A stretch of 64,000 nucleotides of DNA. It comes from Neptuniibacter sp. GTDB taxonomy: Bacteria > Pseudomonadota > Gammaproteobacteria > Pseudomonadales > Balneatricaceae. The DNA is taken from positions 1 through 64,000 of the forward strand of contig NZ_JAAEQH010000183.1 in assembly GCF_024231755.1 (NCBI RefSeq), given 5' to 3'. Positions 27,031 to 35,085 of the stretch are shown here, one piece after another. How positions within the stretch are numbered: position 1 is the stretch's first letter; every line of letters begins with the position of its first letter. The notes below the pieces were generated by a model. The model saw only the letters and a list, made by a program, of their open reading frames with translations, had not been told where the DNA came from and searched no databases. Made by a program: the position numbers and the translations under genes.

Positions 27031-27615
27031 TTAACCCAAAGCTTGTTGAACCCTCTCTCTTAATGCCGGTAAACATTCTTTATAAAACCAGGGGTTTTTC
27101 TTTAACCAGATCTGATTCCGTGGTGAAGGGTGCGGCAATGGGAAAAAAATTCCAGGGCATTCTGCGAAGTGCTTAACCCTTTCAGTTAGCGTTTTGTATT
27201 GAGCGGTAAGGCCGGACTCCTTCAGGTAATACTGTTGTGAATACTGGCCGATCAAAAGTATCAGCTGTACTTGGGTTAGTTGTTTAAGAATTATATCGTG
27301 CCATTGGGGAGCGCATTCGGGGCGAGGAGGCAGATCGCCAGAACGTCCTTTTCCTGGATAGCACAACCCCATGGGCACAATGGATATATTTTCTGAGTTA
27401 TAAAACGCCTCTTTATCCATCTCTAGCCAATCTCTTAGACGATCGCCGCTGGGGTCATTCCAGGGAATACTGGTTTGATGTACCTTAGTTCCGGGAGCCT
27501 GGCCAATAATCAATAGCTTAGATGTAGGGGATATCTGGAAAACGGGGTTCGCACCCAATGGAAGGTGTGGTTCACATAACTTGCACTGCTTAATCTCTTT
27601 AATCAACGCTTCCAT
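27031..27615 (-). CDS. Uracil-DNA glycosylase superfamily protein
   Basis: A 194-residue protein. The motif LIIGQAPGTKVHQTSIPWND fits the UDG-superfamily motif A (GQAPG) and LPHPSPRN near the C-terminus fits motif B. An N-terminal CKLCEP pair might be part of a metal site, but the four-Cys Fe-S pattern of family 4/5 enzymes is not complete. It probably belongs to the uracil-DNA glycosylase-like group of bacterial proteins whose base specificity is mostly untested. The ATG at 27615 is chosen over a TTG four codons earlier. It converges on the tgpA-like gene with a 14-bp gap. Confidence 0.85.
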   Translation of the reverse strand: MEALIKEIKQCKLCEPHLPLGANPVFQISPTSKLLIIGQAPGTKVHQTSIPWNDPSGDRLRDWLEMDKEAFYNSENISIVPMGLCYPGKGRSGDLPPRPECAPQWHDIILKQLTQVQLILLIGQYSQQYYLKESGLTAQYKTLTERVKHFAECPGIFFPLPHPSPRNQIWLKKNPWFYKECLPALRERVQQALG

Positions 27616-27689
27616 CTGTTTTCCCAATCAGCTTTTCTCTATAGTCAGCAACCATTCTTAAATTACCCAAGCTCCTTGATCCAGGAACG

Positions 27690-28391
27690 ATGAACACTAG
27701 TAATCTTAATCTACCTTACACAATTATTCGTAGCTCAAGACGAAAAACTGCGGCGATCAAAATAAGCGATAAGGGAATAGAGGTCCGCATACCTGCGTGG
27801 GTGGATGATGAGTGGGTTGATCAATGGCTTGTAAAGCGTCGATCCTGGATAGAAAAACACTACTTTGAGCAGGCCAAAAATAATGAACGCTTTTGTTTGA
27901 ATATCAAACAAGGAGCTGCTTTTCCACTGCTTGGTGAAAGCTATGCTCTAAACTGGTGCAAAGATTCAAGAACTTCAGTCTCACTTGATAACAACGTGCT
28001 TAAAGTTGTGATCTCCAACCGTTCAAAGAAAGAGATAGAGGAGTGTGTCAGACAAGCGCTTGTCAGGTGGTACAAAGTACAAGCTGAGGAGTTTTTGAAG
28101 GAGCGGGTAGACTATTGGCAAATAGTGACAGGTTTGAGTTGTAGCTCTTTGAAAATAAAGGGGTTTAAAAGGCGCTGGGGTAGTTGTAGTGTTGCAGGGG
28201 AGGTTTCGCTCAACTGGCGTTTAGTTATGGCTCCACAAGAGCTGATCGATTATGTAGTGATCCATGAACTGGCTCATCTTCGGCATATGAACCATAGTTC
28301 TGAGTTCTGGAAGTTGGTAGGAGCTTTCTGCCCCGATTGGAAAAATAGACGTAAAGAACTGAATCAAAGAATTGCATGGGTACTTTGGTAG
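27690..28391 (+). CDS. YgjP-like M48-type zinc metallopeptidase
   Basis: A 233-residue cytoplasmic protein of the YgjP/DUF45 family. It carries the zinc motif HELAH (VVIHELAHLRHMNHS) with the following H-x3-F-W (HSSEFWKLV) that supplies the third ligand, and the family segment KRRWGSCSVAGEVSLNWRLV before it. Members are described as SprT-like or WSS1-like peptidases; the physiological target is uncertain. It is divergent from the UDG-like gene, with 74 bp between the starts. Confidence 0.9.
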   Translation: MNTSNLNLPYTIIRSSRRKTAAIKISDKGIEVRIPAWVDDEWVDQWLVKRRSWIEKHYFEQAKNNERFCLNIKQGAAFPLLGESYALNWCKDSRTSVSLDNNVLKVVISNRSKKEIEECVRQALVRWYKVQAEEFLKERVDYWQIVTGLSCSSLKIKGFKRRWGSCSVAGEVSLNWRLVMAPQELIDYVVIHELAHLRHMNHSSEFWKLVGAFCPDWKNRRKELNQRIAWVLW

Positions 28392-28545
28392 GGTTTTGTT
28401 TGAATAATATGTGATATGTGGTAGTTTTTCTGCTAATTCATAGCCTTATAATGCTATCGACTAGTGGAAATAGACTATGATGTTTTAGAAGGAACGCTAT
28501 AAAATCCAGCTGAGAAGGGATCTCCAGCTACATTCTATAAGAATA

Positions 28546-30354
28546 ATGAGAGCGAAAATGAGCCTTTATACCAGTGTAGAGAAAGCTATCTTTAACACGC
28601 TGACGAAAAAGATTGTCGGTAATGTGTTATTTCTACTCCTGCCCCATGTTGTCCTATTGGTCATTGGTTACTATCACTTCGGAAAGCTGGATGAATATCT
28701 GGGGGCAGCATCGCCAGATGCCATTCCAGTAGATATTCTTAAGGAGCACCTTGATTCCTTCTGGCTATATGGATTGCTTACAGTAAGTTTTGCCTTAGTG
28801 ACGGGTATTCTGACTATCTTCTTTATGCGTCATCTGTTTTTGCGTCCGATAAGCGCGATGACAGGTGTTTTAAAAGCGATTAAGGATAAAGATGGCGATA
28901 TATCTGCCACCCTGCCTGAATACACACATGATGAGATTTCGGATATGGCAGAGAGCTATAACGGTTTCTCTAAAAGCCTGAAATCGATGATTGCGGAAAG
29001 TCGCCGTCGTAGTGTAAGCGTTGCCTTAAGTTCAACTCGTCTGCAGAAAATTCTAATTGAGGCTCAGGGGTCGGCTACTAAACAGGAAGAGCAGGCTCAG
29101 AAAGTTTTTCAGTCTAGCCAAGAAGCAACTCAGGCGATTGATAATATCGCAGGTAGTACCCTGCAGATTTCTGAAAATAACTCGAAAAACCTTGAAGAGA
29201 TTCGTCACTCCAGTACTGAGTTAGGGCGGGTGCAGCAACAAGTAGAGGCGATTCGCCATCAGGTGACAGATTTCCAGGACACTGTGCACCAGCTGGAAAA
29301 CAACTCCAAGAATATCACTGAGATTCTTGGCATGGTTAAAGACTTCTCTGACCAGACTAACCTACTCGCATTGAACGCTTCAATCGAGGCTGCTCGAGCG
29401 GGTGAGGCTGGACGAGGTTTCTCGGTAGTAGCAGATGAAGTTCGTAACCTATCGCAAAAGGTAAGTACTGCGACGAGTGAGATTGATCTTAATATCAGCC
29501 AGATGTCCACGTTAGTTGAACGCACGGGCACCAGTGCGGTAACGATCCTAGAATATGTGGGCTCTACCGAAGAATTTATCGGTAGTACCAATGATCAGTT
29601 CCATGGCCTGGTTGCCGATTTTGAAGATCTTAACAGCCAATTGAGTAGTATCAGCGCAGCGATTGATGAGCTGGCCTACACTAACCGTGAATCACATAAC
29701 CACGTAACTGAAATTACTAATATCTCTACAGATATGCATGGTGAGATCGAACAGTCACGTCGTTTCTCTGAAGAGCTGGAGCATTCAACTGAGGAAACTC
29801 AGGAGCTGCTATCCCGCTTTATCATCGGATATGGTTCATTCGAGGGGATGATTCAGGCTGGCCGTGGTTGGTCTGTTCGGGTGCAGGATGCATTGGAAGA
29901 TCTTTCCAACCGTGGATGTAATCTGTTTGATCAGAACTATGTACGTACCAATGAAGGTCAACGCCCTGAGAAGTATGACACCAGCTATGCAGATCAGTAT
30001 GAAGCAATAATGCGTCCACTGTTTGATAGTTTTACTTCAGAGCGACCAGAATTTATTTATGCTATTGCTGTAGACCGTAATGGGTATGCACCTGCGCATC
30101 ACACAAAAGTATCTGAGCGTATTACGGGTAACTTTGACGTTGATAATGTTAAGAGTCGTCATCGCCGTATCTTCGCAGGTAACAGGGCGGAGGTAAGACG
30201 TGCAAGCTCTACCGCTCCTTTCCTATTGCAGACTTACATCAGGGATACCGGTGAAATCCTTAATGATCTATCGATTCCACTGTATATCAATGGTCAGCAC
30301 TGGGGAGCTTTGATTATGGGCTTTAGCCCACAGAACCTTCTTGATGATAAGTAG
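28546..30354 (+). CDS. Methyl-accepting chemotaxis protein with C-terminal sensor-like domain
   Basis: A 602-residue chemoreceptor. Two membrane helices (about 19-42 and 72-98) enclose only ~30 periplasmic residues, too few for a ligand-binding domain. HAMP follows (about 98-150), then the signalling helical hairpin with the conserved tip [20 protein letters not shown]. About 170 residues follow the signalling region. This part ([19 protein letters not shown], then [13 protein letters not shown] and [20 protein letters not shown]) looks like a Cache/PAS-like sensor placed in the cytoplasm. The sensed signal is therefore probably intracellular or redox-related. A second ATG (28558) after GAGAGCG is an alternative start. 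Confidence 0.92.
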   Translation: MRAKMSLYTSVEKAIFNTLTKKIVGNVLFLLLPHVVLLVIGYYHFGKLDEYLGAASPDAIPVDILKEHLDSFWLYGLLTVSFALVTGILTIFFMRHLFLRPISAMTGVLKAIKDKDGDISATLPEYTHDEISDMAESYNGFSKSLKSMIAESRRRSVSVALSSTRLQKILIEAQGSATKQEEQAQKVFQSSQEATQAIDNIAGSTLQISENNSKNLEEIRHSSTELGRVQQQVEAIRHQVTDFQDTVHQLENNSKNITEILGMVKDFSDQTNLLALNASIEAARAGEAGRGFSVVADEVRNLSQKVSTATSEIDLNISQMSTLVERTGTSAVTILEYVGSTEEFIGSTNDQFHGLVADFEDLNSQLSSISAAIDELAYTNRESHNHVTEITNISTDMHGEIEQSRRFSEELEHSTEETQELLSRFIIGYGSFEGMIQAGRGWSVRVQDALEDLSNRGCNLFDQNYVRTNEGQRPEKYDTSYADQYEAIMRPLFDSFTSERPEFIYAIAVDRNGYAPAHHTKVSERITGNFDVDNVKSRHRRIFAGNRAEVRRASSTAPFLLQTYIRDTGEILNDLSIPLYINGQHWGALIMGFSPQNLLDDK

Positions 30355-30370
30355 TTCATGTCAAAATAGA

Positions 30371-30398
30371 AAAAAACGCGGCTTTAGCCGCGTTTTTT
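30371..30398 (+). terminator. Terminator after the chemoreceptor gene
   Basis: Symmetrical AAAAAACGCGGCT / AGCCGCGTTTTTT palindrome, usable from both strands; on the plus strand it ends the MCP transcript. Confidence 0.88.
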
Positions 30399-30426
30399 AT
30401 GTCTAACTTTAACCCAGATAAAGAAA

Positions 30427-30449
30427 AGGCCGCTTAGTTTAAGCGGCCT
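30427..30449 (-). terminator. Terminator after the REC-REC gene
   Basis: AGGCCGCTTA and TAAGCGGCCT form a 10-bp stem with a 3-nt loop; on the minus strand it is followed by TTTTCTTT. Confidence 0.8.
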
Positions 30450-30480
30450 GATTGTTTGTAACTTCTTGCCTTGTCAGAAG

Positions 30481-31275
30481 TTAAATATCTGTGACTAACT
30501 GCTCAATCAGTTGTTTGATCGTATCGTAAGAAAGTGGTTTATTGCAGATAGCTGATACGCCAGCACTTTGAACAGCCGCCAAACGACTCTCATTCTGTTC
30601 ACTGGTGACCATAAGGATCGGCACTGTTGGTTGTTCACTGTGGTTGCGGATATGCTCTGTAAGCTCCTGTCCGTCCACATTAGGCATGTTGTAATCAGTG
30701 ATAATAAGATCAAAGCGATGACCTTCATCGATCAACTGCAGCGCTTCTGAGCCGTCTTTGGCGGATTGTATAGATTCAACTGAAAGTGATTCAAGCATCT
30801 GCTGTATGTACTTACGTGACATTGAACTGTCATCTACGATCAGTACATCCAGAGCTTCATAATCGTCGTTCACTGATTCGGATTCAAAGTCACTGATATA
30901 GTGAAGCGTGCTTCGCAACGCTGTTCCCATCTCATCCCGGCTAAAAGGTTTTGGCAGAATGGCAATAGCCCCAGCCTGGCGAATAGGTTCAAGGTAACGG
31001 TAGTGGGTCTCGGATGAGATTAACAAGAAAGTGACATTCTCCAGTGCTTCCAGTCCCCGCATCTGGGTGACAAGGTCTGTTCCCGTCATATCTGGGAGAT
31101 GCATGGAGGAGAGTACGAGGTCTGGGGGGCTGGATATCATATGTTCCAGAGCCGGTTTCCCTTCCTCAAACTCTTCTATCTGTTCAATGCCAAAGCTGTT
31201 CAGATGGCCTGTAATAATATTTCGCTGAACTTTGGATGGTTCAATAACTGTTACGTAAAGACTGCTTAATTCCAT
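30481..31275 (-). CDS. Dual receiver-domain protein (pseudo-REC plus REC)
   Basis: A 264-residue protein made of two response-regulator receiver domains. REC1 (about 5-125) has lost the usual acidic pair (IEP in place of DD) and carries Ser57 where the phospho-Asp should be (VLSSMHLPDM), although its Lys (LPKPFS) remains. REC2 (about 142-262) is canonical, with Asp148/Asp149 (LIVDDSS), phospho-Asp194 (IITDYNMPN) and Lys in CNKPLS. There is no output domain, so it probably works by protein contacts, for example in chemotaxis or as a phosphate shuttle. The neighbouring chemoreceptor is convergent. Confidence 0.9.
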   Translation of the reverse strand: MELSSLYVTVIEPSKVQRNIITGHLNSFGIEQIEEFEEGKPALEHMISSPPDLVLSSMHLPDMTGTDLVTQMRGLEALENVTFLLISSETHYRYLEPIRQAGAIAILPKPFSRDEMGTALRSTLHYISDFESESVNDDYEALDVLIVDDSSMSRKYIQQMLESLSVESIQSAKDGSEALQLIDEGHRFDLIITDYNMPNVDGQELTEHIRNHSEQPTVPILMVTSEQNESRLAAVQSAGVSAICNKPLSYDTIKQLIEQLVTDI

Positions 31276-31720
31276 ATTCCGGGATCCACAACGCAGGACA
31301 ACATGAAAAACTCTCTGCTTTTTTCACAGGTATATATATCTTAGATCATGACAGAGAAAAGATTTTCAGAAAAGGAAATAGTTTGTTTTTGATAGATCAT
31401 TCATCAATGTTGTTTGTTTTGTGAACACTCTGTAACTTTGAGTGTTCAGTATTTGTTCATTTGAATACTGTTTGAATTGATCCTCTTTTACTCTTCATCA
31501 ACAAATCACTCTTTCGAGCCAGTTCGCCTCTTAGCTCTGGCTCTTCTTTTTGTAGTTTTGTATAGGGTTTACCCTAATATTTGATCTGTATCAGAAAACC
31601 CTGATGTTTCAATATCACCACGATCAGTATAGGCGTAGCATGTTGATTGAAGACTTAAGTATTAGTTATCGCATCTCAGCTTAGGTCTATGTAGTTCACG
31701 GTCATGGAGGTCTTATCTAA
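31276..31720. other. Intergenic region between REC-REC and TetR genes
   Basis: 445 bp without a supported CDS. It holds the promoters of two divergent genes and the three-hairpin structure listed separately. A small AGGGT-TT-ACCCT palindrome (31564-31575) about 145 bp before the TetR start could be part of its operator. Confidence 0.45.
31423..31552 (+). ncRNA. Candidate small RNA with three hairpins and a terminator
   Basis: Three successive stems lie on the plus strand: GAACACTC/GAGTGTTC (31423-31447), CAGTATT/AATACTG (31447-31470) and GAGCCAG/CTGGCTC (31516-31543). The last is followed by TTCTTTTT, forming a complete rho-independent terminator. No plus-strand gene lies upstream: the preceding gene reads away on the minus strand. 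An independent short transcript is therefore the simplest explanation. The 5' end is not known and could begin up to ~100 bp earlier. Confidence 0.5.
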
Positions 31721-32380
31721 ATGTGTCCAAACGGAAATGCAGATCTCACTCGCAGTTTGATTCTAAATTCTGCCATTCAGATTATCAGCAAGGATGGGCT
31801 CAGTGCTCTTACGGCAGGACGGTTAATCGAGCAAGCTGATATCAGTAAGGGAGGGCTTTATCATCACTTTCGCACGATGAAAGAGGTGGAAGCCGAGGTG
31901 CTTGAGCGCCTACTGCATAATTTGTCGCTTCAGATTAGTGCTTATTCGAAACCAGAGAGCAAATCAGACTTTCTGGATCTGATTGAGAAGGAGCTGTTTG
32001 AGTGCTTTATTGTCGGTACAGATTCATCTCGAGCGCTGTTCGCATTCCTATCGGAAGCCGTTAACAACAATACTGTTCAGGTAATGCTTCGACGTATGAT
32101 GGATGATATCTCTCTGCAACGCTTACAGCAGTTAATGGCGGTCAGCACTGGCGTGACTCATGCTACTTTGCATAACACGGTGCAGATCATCTCAACTATG
32201 CAGATGGGACTAATGACACGATATTTTATTGCTGAAGATATCACCAGTCTGAAAAACTACTGGAAAGGTTGCAGGGGAGTTCTTGAGGAACTGCTGGGCA
32301 TGACAGAGCAGGTGGTACTCGAAGATAATGTTGCTGAGTTCCCAATATCTTCCGAAAGAGCTAATTTGTCCCGTCTCTAA
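31721..32380 (+). CDS. TetR-family transcriptional regulator
   Basis: A 219-residue regulator. The N-terminal TetR helix-turn-helix (about 8-55) reads LTAGRLIEQADISKGGLYHHF. The C-terminal ligand and dimerisation part is all-helical and not specific enough to name a ligand. The neighbouring genes are a small membrane protein on the other strand and a REC-REC gene, so the target cannot be inferred from context; self-regulation is likely. Confidence 0.9.
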   Translation: MCPNGNADLTRSLILNSAIQIISKDGLSALTAGRLIEQADISKGGLYHHFRTMKEVEAEVLERLLHNLSLQISAYSKPESKSDFLDLIEKELFECFIVGTDSSRALFAFLSEAVNNNTVQVMLRRMMDDISLQRLQQLMAVSTGVTHATLHNTVQIISTMQMGLMTRYFIAEDITSLKNYWKGCRGVLEELLGMTEQVVLEDNVAEFPISSERANLSRL

Positions 32381-32431
32381 AATCTATCAGTTTTGCTATG
32401 CCTGTACAGTCAGTACAGGCATATTTCAATC

Positions 32432-32893
32432 TTATCCTGCGCTCTGTTTTCTATTTTCCACAGCTTGAGTAAGTTGTTGTATTAGCTCGTCAGAGTTTTT
32501 AATAGCTTTCAGCTCGATCTTGTCTGCGTCATTGTTAAGATACAGTGTGATCACAGAGACAAAATTCTCTTTATGCTCTGTAACCTCTTCTAGCTGGTGG
32601 AAAATAACTCTTTGTTCAAAATCCACGGCAGGCTTCTTAATTAGAAGTGATTTAGGCGCAAACTCAACCGTCGTATTCTTGAACTCATCCTTCACTGTTT
32701 CCAGATTGCTTTTGTACCAGCTGGCAAGGATGAGGCCAACGGCGAGAGGAGACAGCAGATAGAGTTTGGATAGGTCCATCATCATCAATATCAATGCAGC
32801 ACCTACAAACCCCATCTGTAGGTTAGTGAATAGGGTTGTTTTCTTTTCAAAAAATTCTTTATCCCAGATAAAGCTAGGGTTTGAGTTATCCAA
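32432..32893 (-). CDS. Small membrane protein with PH-like cytoplasmic part
   Basis: A 153-residue protein. Two adjacent hydrophobic segments (about 27-45 and 47-60) form a membrane hairpin. The following ~90 residues alternate in short beta-strand-like stretches (TVEFAPKSLLIKK, QRVIFHQLEEVTEH, VSVITLYLNN) and end in a helix (DELIQQLTQAVENRKQ), the layout of bacterial PH-like domains. There is no signal peptide or catalytic motif. The family is not recognised with certainty. Confidence 0.65.
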   Translation of the reverse strand: MDNSNPSFIWDKEFFEKKTTLFTNLQMGFVGAALILMMMDLSKLYLLSPLAVGLILASWYKSNLETVKDEFKNTTVEFAPKSLLIKKPAVDFEQRVIFHQLEEVTEHKENFVSVITLYLNNDADKIELKAIKNSDELIQQLTQAVENRKQSAG

Positions 32894-32952
32894 TGTAATT
32901 TCCTCTTTCTGCCGCGCTGAGTCTCACCCGAAAAACCACGCTTTGCAAGATC

Positions 32953-33262
32953 GACTTTCGCACATCTGGCCATTCAGTAGTCACGAAGGAACCTGCGAAC
33001 AAGTCCCAGGCGCCTCAGGCTTTCAGAGCGACCGAAGGGCGCGACAATGATTACAGGAATGCAGGTTGCCTTCCGAAAATCATTAACAAAGCAATTCAGT
33101 TGCTTTCTAAGCCCCGTTGGGTGGGCTCTATAGCGGCCATCTGCTTTGTCAGTCAGTTTGAAAAGGTCTAGACATTTCGCTGCACTGACTTTCGCGCATA
33201 TGGTCGTTCTATAGCCCACTGAAAAAGCCTAGGACTTATTTGCAGCTTCCATAGCTTGCTGC
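32953..33262 (+). repeat. Composite non-coding repeat region ahead of the 33.3-36.2 kb block
   Basis: This fills most of a 432-bp gap without a gene (32894-33325). GACTTTCGCACATCTGG (from 32953) recurs as GACTTTCGCGCATATGG (from 33187). GTGGGCTCTATAG at about 33122 and TTCTATAGCCCAC at about 33206 are near-complementary. The segment 33187-33259 reappears inverted at 36236-36306. The 32985-33002 motif recurs at 9856. Short shadow reading frames here look spurious. It resembles a composite dispersed repeat or MITE. Confidence 0.55.
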
Positions 33263-33325
33263 TAAATAAGCAATGGCTTATATTCTGGTTCTATTAATAT
33301 AATTAAGCGTTATAGGGTCGGGATT

Positions 33326-34291
33326 ATGAAACTACCAATGGCTATGAAAGGAATCGTTGCAACAGCGGGTTTGTTGCTTACATCTACAGTGTTTGCAGCT
33401 AGCCCAGCCGATAAATATCCAGAGTCAGTTCTCTATAGTAAACCAGTACAAGTTGCCGATAACGTTTGGTCATCTATCGGTGCTACACAGTATTACAGTT
33501 ATGAAAATGGTGGGCATAACAACAACCTATCTTTTGTGATTGGAAAGGATGCTGTATTGGTGGTGAATGGTGGTTCGTCTTATTTATTAGCGAAGGCGCT
33601 TCATGAGGAGATTCGCAAGGTAACAAATCTGCCGGTTAAGTATGTTGTCGATGAGAATGGACAATCCCATGCGATTTTGGGAAATGGCTATTGGAAAGCG
33701 CAGGGAGCAACCATCATCGCCCATGAAGAAGCTCTTGAGGAGATCCATGAAGATGGCTTATCAGGTTTGGAAAACTTGCAGGATATTCTGAAAGAGCGCT
33801 CACAAGGTACAGAGCTTATCGAGGTTGATAAGACGTTTGAAGATCGTATGGTATTGGATCTGGGCGAACAGAAAGTTGAGTTGATTCGTTTTGGTCCGGC
33901 TCACTCACCGGGTGATATCTCCGTGTATGTGCCTGGTAGTGAAGTTGTAATCGCAGGGGATATGGCATTCCAGCAGCGTTTACTGCCAATTTTTCCAAAT
34001 ACCGACACAGCAGAATGGTTAGAAACATGGAACAATGAGTTTGCGCCTTTTGCAAAAGATAAAGTTATTATTCCCGGGCATGGTGAAGCGACAGACTTTG
34101 CAACAGTAGATAAGTGGACCCGGGGTTATCTGGAATATCTGCGCGCTAAAGTAGCCGTACTGCTTGAAGAGGGTGGCACTCTGGAAGATGCTTATGCTAT
34201 CGATCAGACTCCATACCAACATCTGGAAACTTTTGAACAACTAGCAGCTAAAAATGCAGGACGTGTGTTTGAAGCTATGGAATTTGAATAA
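33326..34291 (+). CDS. Exported metallo-beta-lactamase-fold protein with lost HxHxDH motif
   Basis: A 321-residue protein with a signal peptide (about 1-25, cleavage near VFA-AS) and an MBL fold. The later MBL motifs are present: His in GPAHSPGDI, Asp in IAGDMAF and His in IPGHGEATD. The usual HxHxDH loop is not; the matching stretch around residues 111-116 reads N-G-Q-S-H-A in front of ILGN, and the earlier acidic strand end is Asn (VVNGG). Classical di-zinc hydrolase chemistry is therefore unlikely. It may bind one metal, act as a binding protein or have a new activity. It resembles periplasmic MBL proteins of the SoxH/quinoprotein-relay type in layout. Its neighbour is a DUF411 metal protein. 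Confidence 0.82.
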   Translation: MKLPMAMKGIVATAGLLLTSTVFAASPADKYPESVLYSKPVQVADNVWSSIGATQYYSYENGGHNNNLSFVIGKDAVLVVNGGSSYLLAKALHEEIRKVTNLPVKYVVDENGQSHAILGNGYWKAQGATIIAHEEALEEIHEDGLSGLENLQDILKERSQGTELIEVDKTFEDRMVLDLGEQKVELIRFGPAHSPGDISVYVPGSEVVIAGDMAFQQRLLPIFPNTDTAEWLETWNNEFAPFAKDKVIIPGHGEATDFATVDKWTRGYLEYLRAKVAVLLEEGGTLEDAYAIDQTPYQHLETFEQLAAKNAGRVFEAMEFE

Positions 34292-34456
34292 CTGGAATTT
34301 GCATAATTGCATTTTGATTAAAGAGCTTGCATAACAGCACCTTCAATTGAGAGGGGCTTTAACTCCAAACCGTTATAGTCCCATAACAAATAGTCAGTTG
34401 CTGACACAGAAAGTGGTCTCTACAATTTCTCTCATCCTTTAGAAATAGGTGATTGA

Positions 34457-34948
34457 ATGAAGAGATTACTTTTGGCGCTGGCTATTACTGCTTCTGCCTC
34501 ACTACACTCTCCGCTACTGTCTGCTGCAAATCCCGTCTGGCAGGAGAATAAAACAGAGGCTGAATACAGCATTGATGTTTATCACAGTCCTACTTGTGGC
34601 TGTTGTAAGGCCTGGATAGAGCACCTCGAAGATCATAACTTCAAGGTGAACAGTATCGAGATGCATGATGTTTCGCCTATCAAACAGCGCCTTGGCGTTC
34701 CTCCACAAGGGGCTTCATGCCACACAGCCGTTGTGAACGGTCTGGTGGTTGAGGGGCATGTACCGGCCCAGGATATTAAAACACTATTAGATAAAAGCGA
34801 TTCAAATATCCGCTTACTAACGGTTCCTGGAATGCCATCTGGCGGACCTGGGATGGATCATGAGGGCGCGCGGAAAGATGATTTTGAAGTCTTTGCGGTC
34901 TCTAAAGATAATAAGGTTAGTACTTATAACCACTACAAAGATTACTGA
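34457..34948 (+). CDS. DUF411 periplasmic metal-binding protein
   Basis: A 163-residue exported protein with a signal peptide (MKRLLLALAITASASLHS, cleavage near SAA-NP). It carries the DUF411 core: a thioredoxin-like start with Cys47-x-Cys49-Cys50 (HSPTCGCCKAW), then Cys88-His89 (GASCHTAVV) and VEGHVPAQDIK. The C-terminus has PGMPSGGPGMDHEG with Met and His residues, typical of copper-associated members. DUF411 proteins commonly occur with copper-resistance genes; a copper chaperone or sensor role is inferred. It follows the MBL-fold gene on the same strand and precedes a terminator. Confidence 0.9.
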   Translation: MKRLLLALAITASASLHSPLLSAANPVWQENKTEAEYSIDVYHSPTCGCCKAWIEHLEDHNFKVNSIEMHDVSPIKQRLGVPPQGASCHTAVVNGLVVEGHVPAQDIKTLLDKSDSNIRLLTVPGMPSGGPGMDHEGARKDDFEVFAVSKDNKVSTYNHYKDY

Positions 34949-35031
34949 TCAGTAGCTTTGTAAATTTCCAAAATAGGCCCCTGAGAAATACTAATATTGA
35001 ACTTCCTGCCTAAAAAGTGACCTATAGTTAA

Positions 35032-35056
35032 GAGACGGGATATATTCCCGTTTCTT
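35032..35056 (+). terminator. Terminator after the DUF411 gene
   Basis: GAGACGGGA and TCCCGTTTC form a stem (one G-U pair) around TATAT, followed by TT. It separates the DUF411 transcript from the HExxH gene. Confidence 0.65.
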
Positions 35057-35085
35057 GTTGATGGTTACCTAGTGGGAGGTTTGAT

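Noticed and set aside
32766-33219. Overlapping frames in the 33 kb intergenic region
   Set aside because: They cross repeated non-coding sequence and have no recognisable domain.
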